From Planococcus citri (Eukaryota > Arthropoda > Insecta > Hemiptera > Pseudococcidae): a stretch of DNA of 64,000 nucleotides. The notes below the pieces were generated by a model, which saw only the letters and a program-made list of their open reading frames with translations, ran no database searches and was not told the DNA's origin. The position numbers and the translations under genes were made by a program. Where the stretch lies: contig NC_088677.1 in NCBI RefSeq assembly GCF_950023065.1, positions 31,331,230 to 31,395,229 of the forward strand, given 5' to 3'. This document shows positions 23,400 through 34,008 of the stretch, one piece after another (the first letter of the stretch is position 1; every line of letters starts with the position of its first letter).

Positions 23400-23700
23400 G
23401 ACCACTTGGCGAAAAAAGTCCTGTTTTTTCCAAATTTCTTGAGAAGTCTGATTTCTTAAAAAAATTGTCGAAAAGTCATTTTTTGATAAAAATTGTCGAA
23501 TAAGCTGTAATTTTTGCAAAAACTGCTAAGAAACGTTTATTCTTTTTATTAAAACATCCAAAAAGCGTTGATTTTTGTCTTAGCTGACTAAAAAGTCTTC
23601 TTTTTGTTCCAAAACCACCAAACAAGAGTCTTGTTCTTTGTCAAAATATCTTGAACGTGTTCATTTTTTGCTAAAACTGTCAAAAAGACCCTCATTCTAT
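23400..23700. repeat. degenerate minisatellite, small locus
   Basis: Loose repeats of AAAA-TGTC-AAAAAGTC-TTTTT type words every ~30-45 bases, of the same general kind as the arrays at 26750-29050, 47520-48350 and 51780-52860. Strongly diverged. Confidence 0.4.
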
Positions 23701-26700
23701 TGAAATTTGAAAGAAGAAAAATAATACATGTTGAAATTTTCGAATCGGTATTACGAGTATTATCTACGAGTAAAATGCCTTAAAAATTCGTTCTTATCGT
23801 GTAGCACCGCGACTACGACGCAGAGAACGACGTAATTAAATTGGGGTCAAAATGAAACTCTCGTATAGGTATTTATCACCCCGTTCGAACCAAAAATACT
23901 ACGATATATTTTCGCAGTAATCGCTAGAGAACGTAAAATAAATTTCACCGTGTTGTAAATATTTTGGGTAAACTTGTACCTCTTGTGAAAGACACGAGCT
24001 TTAACGCGTTTAAATCGTTCCATGAATTGTTTATTTGCCATCGCTACGATTTCATTTGGCTAGCGAATGCGGCCGATGAGAAAAAAAAATGTTACGTTTA
24101 TATTCGAATAAAAGTGACACTTTTCGCCCCATTTAAAAGGACAAGACAGAGGAGCGAGCTGCGTATGCAGCGAAGCTGACCAAAGGCCACACAATAACAC
24201 CACTAACGGCGATTTTCTTCTTGTATAGTGGATACAGATTCGCCCACGTTTATGAGAAATTTAATACTACATATTATGGTCAATAATTTCATTCGCAATG
24301 CCAAGGCGAATTAAACTCGCTTGATAAGATTTCGTATTTTGTCAAAGCTAATTCTGTGACGTCATAGTCGATACACAGAACAACGTCTCGATGTCTGTAA
24401 ATTACCCCTTTTTGAAAGCTTCTCGATATACTTATACTTACCAGCAAACAAAACGCACTTTCTTCGACGACAAAGTTGCGCGAATCTTTGTTTTATTACG
24501 TTTTCATAAATTATACCAACGATATTAAAACGTTAAATGGCACAAACGAATCGAGCGTCTTAAATTCAACTCCGATGACAGTTTTTATACTTCCATGTGT
24601 AGTTAAATGTGGCAGTATGTTCAATTGAGTTTTCAACGCAAACCTTTTCATCGCGTATAATTTCGTTAGCGTGTCGAGTTGCGTTTCTATTTTTCGCCAT
24701 TCTAACGTGTTTATTTTCTTCAACTTTTTATTTTTTCGCAAAATAAAGTCCTTTTTTTGGAGAAAAGTTCGCTTATGCAATTGTAAAGGATCTGCGATTG
24801 ATTTTTTAAAACATAGATAGGTACTTAGTATACCTAATTGGATGTGTTCCAAGTTCAAGGTTACCTGAATCAATCAAATGGAAAAACAAAACAAACTGCG
24901 ATCTTTTCGCTCTAAAATTATTTCAATGTCGTTTTTTCATTTTAAAATGTACTTAGAAAATTTGCGAGAGAAAATTTGATCAAGCGTTTGGATTTTTAAA
25001 AGGGTTGAAAAATAAATAAAAAGTTGAAAAATAGGTACCTATAACTGCGCTAAAGCATATCCACAGAAAACATACAGCTCAGATTCCTTAATTGCACACA
25101 TTCGAAACACAACTACTGACATCTTTTTCCCCCTCAGCGTAAAAAGAAATAATGATTTTCGCTAACGTATTATCAAAGAAAAGGAAACACCGCTATGATT
25201 TTTTTTCTCATTTCATGTACCCTGGTTAATGGAAAACCATATACACAATATTAACCGAAACTGCGTTTTTCATTCCTTTTCTCTTCTTTTTTCTCCCATT
25301 CTAGAACGTAAGTAAGTACATATACATTTTGCACGGTTTCCGCAACAATTCAGCAGAAGAAATTCAAGCACGAATAAATAAAACGAAATATTTGCTAGAA
25401 AATTAGGTCAAATATTCGCTCAACAGTTGCGACTATAAAATTGTAGAAAAAAATTTTTCCTGCGAAAAATTCGTCCATATACGTATACCCGACAGTAAAG
25501 ATTAATTTTTACTTCGACGTATAGTTTATCTAATATCTTGCCTTTGATTCGTTTATTTCTCGTACAAGCAGACTTTAATCTTTTGATGTGCTAACATCAT
25601 CGCTATATAAACGCTTTAATGCGTTACTTTGTCGACGACCGACTGGAAAACTTGACAGATATTTCTTTTACGCGTGGCTTTTCACAGAATTTTACGTCGG
25701 ATAATCGTCGTCGCCTTTTTCAGTACGACGTAAAATTTTTCTCTCTTTTTTTTTACCATACCTATTTCTTCTGTGTACGTAATCGACGACATATCGTGGT
25801 ACCTAGCTACCTTATACCTTTTACTACCTATGCTAGAGGATGATTCGCGTATATTTTTCCCTTCATCTTACCCTGCTCGTACCCCTCGATGATGGATTAC
25901 ACGAGGTATTCGTGTCGCTCGAACACGTAGCGTTGTAGCCCAAGGTACACATTTAACCAAAATATTTTATTGGTACTTTGTGAATTTGACATTTCATTTC
26001 TTTTCGGAAATGCGATATAGTGGAGAAAAAATGAAAAAAAAATGAATTCACAAAATGCTTTCATCGGTAATGAAGTGTCAATTGAGATGTGTTGTGTTCT
26101 GTTTTTTGGTACGGTGAAATAAGATGAAATCGCCGATTGAGAAATGCAACGGTGTAGAGCATTTTGGCGCGTAAGTCGAATTGATTCGATAAGGAAAATA
26201 TTCCATCAAATGGGAGCATACCTAAGCTGGAATAGTGAGTTAGGAGTGAAACACATTCTCAAAATAGGCAGCGAAGATGTGAAAACGTACAAAAATTTTT
26301 CGTCAATTTTTCAGGAAATATTTCCAGGGAAGTGAAAGAAAGGGAAGGGAAGGGGTCGGTTCAGAATTTGTTCAAGTTCCATTTTTCAATGAAATTTAGA
26401 AAAGAATCGAGGAAAACTCGAAATTCCAAAACAAGAAAATAAATGGAAAATTTGAGAGTTTTTTTTTAAAGGAAAAGTATATCTACCTTAGTATAGCTAG
26501 ACTTTTTTGTATGTAGTTCAAGACTTTAAATTAGCAGAAAAAAGTTTAAAGGTTCAGGAAAAAGAAAGAAGAGAAGACGGAAGGAGAAGGAATCAAAATT
26601 TATTCAAATTTTAATTTTTTCATTTAAAAAAAAAAACAGAAAAAAATGAAGAACTGAAAAATAAATAAAATTTTAAAATATCCACATAAAAAAAATTAAA

Positions 26701-26749
26701 TGAAAATTTAAAAAAATGTTTACAATCTGGTTTAAATGTAGAACATTGA
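23701..26749. other. no gene recognised
   Basis: AT-rich, with several TACGAGTAT and TAGGTACC words. The 120-codon minus-strand frame at 24511-24873 starts at TTG, contains the non-coding-type word AGTACCTATCTATG and has no motif. A good donor-like CTGGTAAGTATA on the minus strand near 24430-24446 lacks a convincing partner acceptor. Confidence 0.4.
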
Positions 26750-27130
26750 TTCGCTTTTTACAAAAATAGGGCTTTTTTGAAATTTTGGCATCTGAAAGTG
26801 TTTGATAGAAACAAGACTTTTTTTTTGTTTTCTTTGGAAGTTTGGCAAAAACATGATTTTACTGAAGTTTTGGGAAAACCTTTTAATAAAAATGGGCTCT
26901 TTTGGAATTTAGGCAAATACACAACTTTTTTTTGATAAACTCTCACATGATTGGGTGTAATAATCATGCAATTACAAATGTCCCCCCCCCCAAATTTGGG
27001 GCTATGGAATTTTAATTAATTTAAAAAACAGAATTTTTGCAAAATTTATAAAAATTAATCCTTTTTGAATTTTAGAAAGAAACGTGATCTTTTCTTGCAA
27101 TTATGCCAAAAAAAGGGGCATTAATATAAT

Positions 27131-27183
27131 ATTTTGACATCAAGAGATTTCACAATTACCTCTTATTCATTTGCAAAACACAC
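27131..27183. repeat. left copy of 53-bp direct repeat
   Basis: Matches 27713-27765 at 52 of 53 bases (one C/T difference) and directly precedes the LINE fragment. It starts ATTTTGACATCAAGAG and ends TTTGCAAAACAC. Probably the target duplication of that insertion, though unusually long. Confidence 0.75.
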
Positions 27184-27712
27184 AGAAATTGTTTGCGACC
27201 CAGCAATGGGAAAGCTCTACCGGATATGGAAAAGCCACAACATTACAAATCGTAAAAACGCTAGTCATCTTCTCCAGCTTCCTGTATGCGTCAGAATGCT
27301 GGACAGTACGCAAGGCAGATCAAGATAAAATTGATGCATTTGAAATGTACTGCTACAGATGCATGCTAAGGATATCGTGGGTCTAGAAAAGAACAAATGC
27401 GTCAATACTTCAACAACTAGGTGTAAAGGAAAGGCTAAGCATAGTCATCAAGAGACGAATATTACGCTACTTCGGACACGTCGTGAGACAGGACAACCTG
27501 GAAAAACTGACAGTCCAAGGCCACATAGAAGGCAAGTGGGGAAAGGGAAGATCACCTACCTGATACACGGACTTGATTAAGAAAACTGCCAAAATGTCAC
27601 TGGGAGAATGCACGAGAAAGGCCGAGGACAGAGATAACTGGAGGGAACTGGTTGCAGGAATTTTGTATCACAATGTGGATACAGGCAAGCGAGGAAGAAG
27701 AATTTAAGTATA
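27184..27712 (+). pseudogene. LINE 3' end fragment
   Basis: One frame runs from about 27212 to 27708 with two stops. It reads SSFLYASECWTVRKADQDK, AFEMYCYRCMLRISWV, stop, KRTNASILQQLGVKERLS, RRILRYFGHVVRQDN, KGRSPT, stop, YTDLIKKTAKMSLGEC and DNWRELVAG, then ends in GRRI. This is the conserved post-RT C-terminal region of LINE polyproteins often annotated as endonuclease-reverse transcriptase (YGCETWT...FEMWCYRRMLRISW type, RTE/CR1-like). The fragment is 5'-truncated and nearly intact in frame. It lacks a poly(A) tail and is flanked by a 53-bp direct repeat. Confidence 0.85.
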
Positions 27713-27765
27713 ATTTTGACATCAAGAGATTTCACAATTACCTTTTATTCATTTGCAAAACACAG
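27713..27765. repeat. right copy of 53-bp direct repeat
   Basis: The partner of 27131-27183, starting five bases after the stop-bearing end of the LINE fragment. Confidence 0.75.
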
Positions 27766-28806
27766 AACTTTTTTGCAACCTTGATATGAACAAAATTTTT
27801 TGGCAATTACGTCAAAAACAAATTTTTTTGAAATTTTTACAAAAAACTGCATTTTTTGCAATTTTGACTAGACAGAACTTTTTTTGAGTAATGTTGGCAA
27901 AATTGGTCTTTTTTGCAACTTTGAAAAAACTGTGCTAAAAACTGTTGAAAATCCAACAAAAATGTTACTTGAGCAGTTTGGCAAAAACAAGACTTTTTAA
28001 AAATAAGTATGTCACTATTATGTACAACATTAGACATTTTTAGCAATTTATCGAAAAAAAGGATTTTTTTGCAGGTTTGACATCAGGAGGTTTTTTAGCA
28101 ATTACATATTTGGTAAAAACTGTTTTTTTCCAATTTTGACAAAAATTGTTCAATTTTTTCAAAACACGTGCCTTTTTTTGCAATTTTGACAAAATTTAAT
28201 ATTTTTTAGCAATTTTTACAACGGGAATTTTTTTTGGTAATTTCGGAAAAAACTTTTGCTCATAATACCTATATTATTTTTTTTTTACAAAAAGAGGACT
28301 TTTTTGCAACCTTGACAAGAACAACATTTTTTAGCAATTACGTTGAAAACAGCTTTTTCTGAAATGCTTACAAAAATACAGGATTTTTTGCAACTTTGAC
28401 TGGACATGACTTTTTTTTGTAGTGTGGGCAAAAGTGGTCTTGTTTGCAACTTTGAAAAAACTGCTAAAAATGGTTGAAATTTCAACAAAAGTGTTAGTTA
28501 AGCAGTTTTGGCAAAAACAAGATTTTTTAAAATGCAACATTGGAAAATTTTAGCAATTTATTGAAAAAGAAGGATTTTTTACAAGATTGACATCAGGAGG
28601 TTTTTTGCAATTATTTGGCAAACACATACTTACAGTTTTTTTTTTTGCAATTTTGACAGAAATGCAATTTTTTTAAGACACGGCAGCCCTTTTTTGCAAT
28701 ACTGACAATGAGTGACAAAATGTAATATTTTTTGCAATTTTTACAACGGGAGTTTTTTTTTGTAATTTCGGAAAAAACATTTGCTTGTTTAATTTTTTTT
28801 TATAAA
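27766..28806. repeat. two copies of ~525-bp higher-order repeat
   Basis: The order of landmarks repeats: TTTTGCAACCTTGA (27766 region and 28305 region), TTTGAAAAAACTG (27920 and 28450), TTGACATCAGGAGG (28076 and 28588), TTTTTACAACGGGA (28212 and 28737). A third, partial unit starts near 28807. The units differ at perhaps a quarter of positions, so this is an old duplication. Confidence 0.6.
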
Positions 28807-29050
28807 AACAGGACTTTTTTTGCAACTATGACCAAAACTAGACTATATTGTACAATTTTGTTAACAACAACTTTTTCTGAAATTTTTACACAAAAACGGA
28901 AGTTATTGCAATTTAGAATGAGATTTTGTTATAGTTTAGGAAAAATTGTAACAAAACCAGAATTTTTTATAAATTTTACAAAAGTAGAATTTCTATTGCA
29001 ACTTTGTGAGGACTGTGATAAAAATCGAAATTTTGTTTTGCAATTTTAGG

Positions 29051-31116
29051 TAGAAATTCGCACTTGAAAAAAAATTTTCAACACCTGAACGTCTTCAAGT
29101 CTTTATCTATGTTTACTTAGTTGAAGACCAAAACTTTTAGCGAAAAGTATGAAAAACGGGATCATTTAATAATATTATAAATATTTTAACATTCTATACC
29201 TCTGTAAAAACAGACATTTTCAGTTGTAAATTCTAGTCCAAGTCCAGTATGTATCTAACTTTCATTTTTTTTGCGTCGCAGCTAATTTTTCTCCGGTTTG
29301 TGTTGCTGAATCTCGATTTGTCCTCGCTCACAGCTTTCAACCCCTAAATGATTCCTTATCAATATTTTAACCCACCCAACACAAAGAATAAATAAGAGGA
29401 AAAAAACTCGCAGCGTGAAATCATTTCGCAAAAGAAAACCTCAACAATAAAACTCGGTCCAAATTTCAACTAAACTTCTATTAAATTTATAAATCGGCGG
29501 CAAAAAGTTGCTAGGAATTCGAAAGTTGTCTGTATAAAAAAAACGTTCTGAAACCATGGTTTGTTTCCGCGTTGAAATACTATGGTAGTATGGTAAAATG
29601 ACAAACGAAGACAAATATAATAAAAAATTACCGTACCCTACGCGATGCGATGTTCTTTTTTTGTGTGCAGCGAAAAAAGCGAGTTTTAAAAGTATTTTAT
29701 CTTTTTGGCAAAAATAATTTTTAGATCGAATTGCGCGACTTATACCTATTGGTTGGTTGGAAACGGACAAAGCACGTATCTCTTGATTTTTCTTTCCGGC
29801 TGCTTGAAAGTTTATTTGTGGGAGTTTTGTTAAAAATTATTGATTCAGCTCTTTATATAGGTAACATTTTCACTTATCGATGAGGTCTAAGAAAAATTGC
29901 TAGAAAAATGTACTCGATGTGGAATCGATTTACACGCGTCGGTTTGCCGCGTCTGAGTATAGGTATATCTAAGTGGGAAACGTGCGTGATGTGAAAGCGG
30001 ACGACGAACGTAGTCGATTCACAGATATACTCGTAGTATACTGGAGGTGTATTCACCAAGGGGTAAGTTTCCCTTCGTCGGTTAGTTTTTTTTTCTCTCG
30101 AAAAAAGATAATAAACGAGGCGATTTTTCATAATTTCAATGTTCACACGAGGTTTACAAGTAGGAAAAACGAGCACTGCGATAACGTGGTCGTGTAGTGT
30201 GTTGTTAGATGTTCATTGATCGTGGCATGGCCCTTGGTGTACAGTCGAGTCTGTTAGTAACATAGAAGAGCACTTAACTTGACAAGTACGTGGTGTACGA
30301 GTGTCTGTTTAAAAAAGCACATTCAAAGATGTCTCTTTTAACGCTATGAAATTTTAATTGATTTGGTGCGATGACGTAGTATGGTATGTGATCTGATGAA
30401 ATACCTATACCTTTCTACTCGTACAAATACCTATATGGCGAGAAAAGGAAATGAAATTCCCACTGTAGTTTGAACATCAGGGACCAGAAAGGAATCGTGA
30501 AAACATGAAAAAATTTCGAAATACGTAGGTATCTACGAATGTTTTTGAACCCATCGTTGTTCGAAAATAATAATATCTACTACCTATCGAATTTATTAGG
30601 AAATATTTCAAACTTGTTTTTAATCAAAAGTTTTGATTTATTAGCTGTGAAATTCCACACACAATACTGAAACTTTCAACCCTAACTACACTGTCCGAGA
30701 ATGTAACGAATTCAACGCGTAGGTATCAAATAATATTATGTAGTTGCTGATTTGATGAATATACTATTGTATTGCTGAGATGGATTCTGAAAAATATTGG
30801 ACATCGAGCAAAAGTATGATAGGAAGGGCAGAAATGTCACAAAAAGGAGTATTTTTCCAAATAAAAATTTAATAATCTCAATGGAAATTCTCACAATTCT
30901 TCTAGGTTAAGTTAGGTTAAATTAACTTGAAAAGTGGTCATCATCTTGAACACTTGTGATGGACACTATAATGTCTTCTTTATTTGGTTTTCCTGAAATC
31001 GACTAATCAAAAATTGAGGTATTCACCAAGTAATATTTCAAAACACTCAGAAATGAAAATTTCAAGCTCTTCAGTCTTAGTCGATTCAAATAATTTTCAA
31101 GCGGCTTACCCAACTC
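29051..31116. other. no gene recognised
   Basis: AT-rich with a few TACCTATA and TAGGTATC words. Frames of 100-109 codons at 29441-29770 and 29874-30176 (minus) have no motif and unremarkable composition. Confidence 0.4.
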
Positions 31117-31215
31117 ATGATGTTCTTCCGTCGTACAGTTGTGCGTTTCCGCGTTCATTCGTTCGTTAGCTGTGTATTGTGATAATATTGTAGTTTGTAC
31201 ATATTATGTTTAACC

Positions 31216-32877
31216 ATGAACACATTCATACATGACGGCAATACCTACCAAGAAAAAGCTCAACTAAAAGAAGGTACCTACTCCTATCGATGTTCTACTA
31301 CCGGTTGCCCATCCCTTATCTACCTAGACCACAGCAGATCATCTGTACTACGAACAAACTCACGTGACCATATCCATAACAATGCAAATAATGGGACATC
31401 GATTAGCTCACTGCACTCTCCCACTGCCTCATCGGTAGATGAAAGCGATTTTGTCAGTTTAACAAGCTCACCTAGTGTCAAAACAACTGATATGTTATCT
31501 CAAGAGTTATCATTCTCAAGTAGGCTTTATGATTTGGAAAAGAAATTAGATGTGGTTTTACAGAAATTACCTACCTCTTCAGTACCAGTGGATAACGAGC
31601 AAGATCAAATACAACGTTTGAAAGATAGAATTGCATGGTTGGAACGATCGAATACTTATCTACGTAGCCTACTACCGACAGTAACAATCAGTGACGAAGC
31701 ATCCACCAGTCCTAACACACCACCGTCTTCTAAAATACCCACAAACGACCATCACAATAAAGGTACTGATAAGAAACATCGTAAAATCTTGCTGATTGGC
31801 GATAGTCATATTCGGAATTTAGAGAACATTCTCAGTTGTTATCTCAACACCTACTTTACAATCGATTCCTACTTCATACCAGGGGAGCCGCTGGTGCAAT
31901 GCAGCTCACATATCATGGAACGTGTTCGAGATTACAATGAAAACGATGTGGTGATTATATTTGGAGGTACGAATTCACCTACCATTAGGAATATCAGTGA
32001 GCACTTACAAAACGTCGTATCTGCTGCCAGTAAAACACGCATCGTGCAGTATGAAATACCTCCAACTGGGAACGAGTATAGAGATTCTAACATTCGAGTA
32101 GTCAATGCGCATATGAGATCAATAATCTCAGTAACTGATAATCCAAACATTGTTTTTCGTTGCTTCAAGCCAACAAATGGATATTACAGGCGAAATAACA
32201 TTCACTTTAATCAAACTGGTAAAATTGCTCTATGCACTAACATTTATTCTTATCTATGTAAATTGTTTAATTTAGAATACTTACCTTTACGTATTAGTAT
32301 TTTGAAAGCACATACCATGCCTACCAAATCCCCAAACTCTAGGTCATTTGGCCGATCTTCCTACCATTCATCCAAACTATCTCAGTTAAAATCCTCTACA
32401 CCTGAGAAAAAAAATAACCTATCCACGAAATCTAAAATACCATCCTTAATGAGCATCACTACCTCCCCCCCTCCTATAAACCACTCCAACTCAAATGTTA
32501 CCTTCTCTCAACAAACCCTTACTCAACAAAGTCCTAAAACCAAACTATCTCTCCCCATACGATCGGATATCCCAGGTACTATTCCCACAGAACCTATAAT
32601 CCCAGTAACTTCCAATAATTCCTTCCAAGGTTCTTCATGCAATCCCTACACCCAACATTCTAGTTTTTCTCATCCAGAAAATGGAAAACCTACTCCATCC
32701 CACACCCATCCACCTGTACCGCAACAATCAACTTCCTCATCCCTCCCTAGTACTATGTGGCCCTCAGCACATCCTACTGCAATCGGAATTCCATTATTCC
32801 AACCACATACTCCAACCTACCCTATGTTCAACCCAATGACTCAGTGGCCAATGATAAGTAGTCAAAATTTTCTTTAA
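31216..32877 (+). CDS. LINE ORF1: FLYWCH-like finger, coiled coil, SGNH hydrolase
   Basis: This 553-residue protein starts at the first ATG in frame (31216). The frame also extends upstream of it without ATG. Residues 8-54 resemble a FLYWCH zinc finger: Y22-Y24, C26-x4-C31 and H52-x-H54. Residues about 100-154 form a leucine-rich coiled coil (L104, L107, L111, L115, then I132, L135, I139, L142, L149) that could trimerise or dimerise the protein. Residues about 188-350 are an SGNH/GDSL hydrolase-like domain with GDSH at 195-198, GGTN at 250-253 and the catalytic-type H330 (NNIHFNQTG). The C-terminal 200 residues are rich in Ser, Pro and Thr. The likely role is nucleic-acid binding in the retrotransposon RNP. 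ORF2 follows after only five bases. Confidence 0.82.
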   Translation: MNTFIHDGNTYQEKAQLKEGTYSYRCSTTGCPSLIYLDHSRSSVLRTNSRDHIHNNANNGTSISSLHSPTASSVDESDFVSLTSSPSVKTTDMLSQELSFSSRLYDLEKKLDVVLQKLPTSSVPVDNEQDQIQRLKDRIAWLERSNTYLRSLLPTVTISDEASTSPNTPPSSKIPTNDHHNKGTDKKHRKILLIGDSHIRNLENILSCYLNTYFTIDSYFIPGEPLVQCSSHIMERVRDYNENDVVIIFGGTNSPTIRNISEHLQNVVSAASKTRIVQYEIPPTGNEYRDSNIRVVNAHMRSIISVTDNPNIVFRCFKPTNGYYRRNNIHFNQTGKIALCTNIYSYLCKLFNLEYLPLRISILKAHTMPTKSPNSRSFGRSSYHSSKLSQLKSSTPEKKNNLSTKSKIPSLMSITTSPPPINHSNSNVTFSQQTLTQQSPKTKLSLPIRSDIPGTIPTEPIIPVTSNNSFQGSSCNPYTQHSSFSHPENGKPTPSHTHPPVPQQSTSSSLPSTMWPSAHPTAIGIPLFQPHTPTYPMFNPMTQWPMISSQNFL

Positions 32878-32882
32878 ATGGG

Positions 32883-33962
32883 GTGGCCCAAAGCACTGGA
32901 ACAGAAGAGATAACCTTACTGACCCAAAACTTCAGATCAATAAATAAGAAACAGCCACTATTGTTCCAGCTCTTATCAGATAATCGAGTAGATATTGCTT
33001 GCATCACAGAGCATTGGCTTGATCAAAACAAGGTTGATAAAACTTTTATTGACAACTATTCGATAATTACGTCATATTGCAGGGAACAGATGAAAGGAGG
33101 GGGATCGCTAATTCTCACTAACCAACACATGACATCAAAATTTGTAGAAATTGCAACTATTAACTCTCACTCAATAGAAAGGCATATCGAGGTATGTGGG
33201 ATAAAATCTAATGATCTTAGGCTCTATGTAATTTCCATATACCGACCCCCCCAAGGTACTTTTGCAGTTTTTTTAGACAAATTGGAATTGATCCTTTCTT
33301 GCTTACACATTGGCCATGGAGTCATTATTGGTGGTGATTTTAATGTAAATTTTCTAAAGGATACAAGCAATCTAAGTTCATTATTAGATTTAACTACTTC
33401 TTATAACCTTACTGTAAAGAATAATGATGCTACCCGCTCCACCAGTTGTTTAGATAACTTCATTTGTTCAACAAATCTCTTATGTACTCCTGCACTGTGT
33501 AGATCGCATATATCAGACCATGATGGTGTCATTCTACACTTGAAACTCGATAAAATCAAAACTACTCCCCCTATATCCCATTTACACTGCAAAATTACCC
33601 CAAACAGCATGTTAATGTTTATTAATTCATTACAATCACAAGAATGGGATATGCTGTTGTGTAGAGAAGAAGCAAATCTAAATTTTCAAGACTTCTTAAC
33701 GATCTTTTTAAACCTATATACAAGTACATTCCCTCTATCTAAGCCAAACTCTAATGGAAGAAGAACAAAATTTGCTCTCAAAAATATGAAAATCTCAAAA
33801 CTAAAAGAAGAACTTCACAACTTATGGGACTTCTGTAAAACGTTTCCCAATTCCATGTACATCAAGGACAAGTATAAACAAATAAAGAAGGAATATTCAA
33901 TTGCCATTGCTATAGAAAAAAAAAAACTACAATGCACAGCGAATACAAAACTCATCCAATAA
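32883..33962 (+). CDS. LINE ORF2 part 1: EEP endonuclease
   Basis: The N-terminal part of ORF2 is an endonuclease/exonuclease/phosphatase-fold nuclease that would nick target DNA to prime reverse transcription. Visible motifs are LLTQNFRSINKK, ITEHWL (metal-binding Glu), GGGSLIL, SIYRPPQG, IIGGDFNVNF and the catalytic SDHDGVIL. No key residue appears lost. There is no ATG before residue ~70; the frame is open from just after a TAG near 32857. ORF1 ends TAA-ATG, but that ATG is in ORF1's frame, so ORF2 may depend on reinitiation or the start may be lost. The frame leaves its true path at an A11 run (33916-33926) and stops 12 codons later. Confidence 0.82.
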   Translation: MAQSTGTEEITLLTQNFRSINKKQPLLFQLLSDNRVDIACITEHWLDQNKVDKTFIDNYSIITSYCREQMKGGGSLILTNQHMTSKFVEIATINSHSIERHIEVCGIKSNDLRLYVISIYRPPQGTFAVFLDKLELILSCLHIGHGVIIGGDFNVNFLKDTSNLSSLLDLTTSYNLTVKNNDATRSTSCLDNFICSTNLLCTPALCRSHISDHDGVILHLKLDKIKTTPPISHLHCKITPNSMLMFINSLQSQEWDMLLCREEANLNFQDFLTIFLNLYTSTFPLSKPNSNGRRTKFALKNMKISKLKEELHNLWDFCKTFPNSMYIKDKYKQIKKEYSIAIAIEKKKLQCTANTKLIQ

Positions 33963-34008
33963 AAATAGAACTATATGGAATATAATCAATGGTACCAAAC
34001 ATAAACCT

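Larger units (their letters stand above)
26750..29050. repeat. degenerate ~30-40-bp minisatellite array
   Basis: Variants of GCAATTTTGACAAAAACAGG-ACTTTTTT recur through 2.3 kb. The array is interrupted by a LINE fragment at 27184-27712 and shows a higher-order unit of about 525 bp in its right half. Open frames in it on both strands are repeat artefacts. Confidence 0.7.

Noticed and set aside
24430..24520. Possible minus-strand exon with donor CTGGTAAGTATA
   Set aside because: No convincing acceptor and no recognisable protein.
24511..24873. 120-codon minus-strand open frame
   Set aside because: It starts at TTG, has a composition like the surrounding AT-rich DNA and contains a window-typical TACCTATC word; no family signature.
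26750..29050. Regular spaced repeats considered as a CRISPR-like array
   Set aside because: Units are strongly diverged with no constant spacer length, and the DNA is eukaryotic; it is a minisatellite.
31030..31120. Possible LINE target duplication (CTTAGT...TTCAAAT on both sides)
   Set aside because: The match is imperfect and not at the exact ends, so it was not used to set the 5' boundary.
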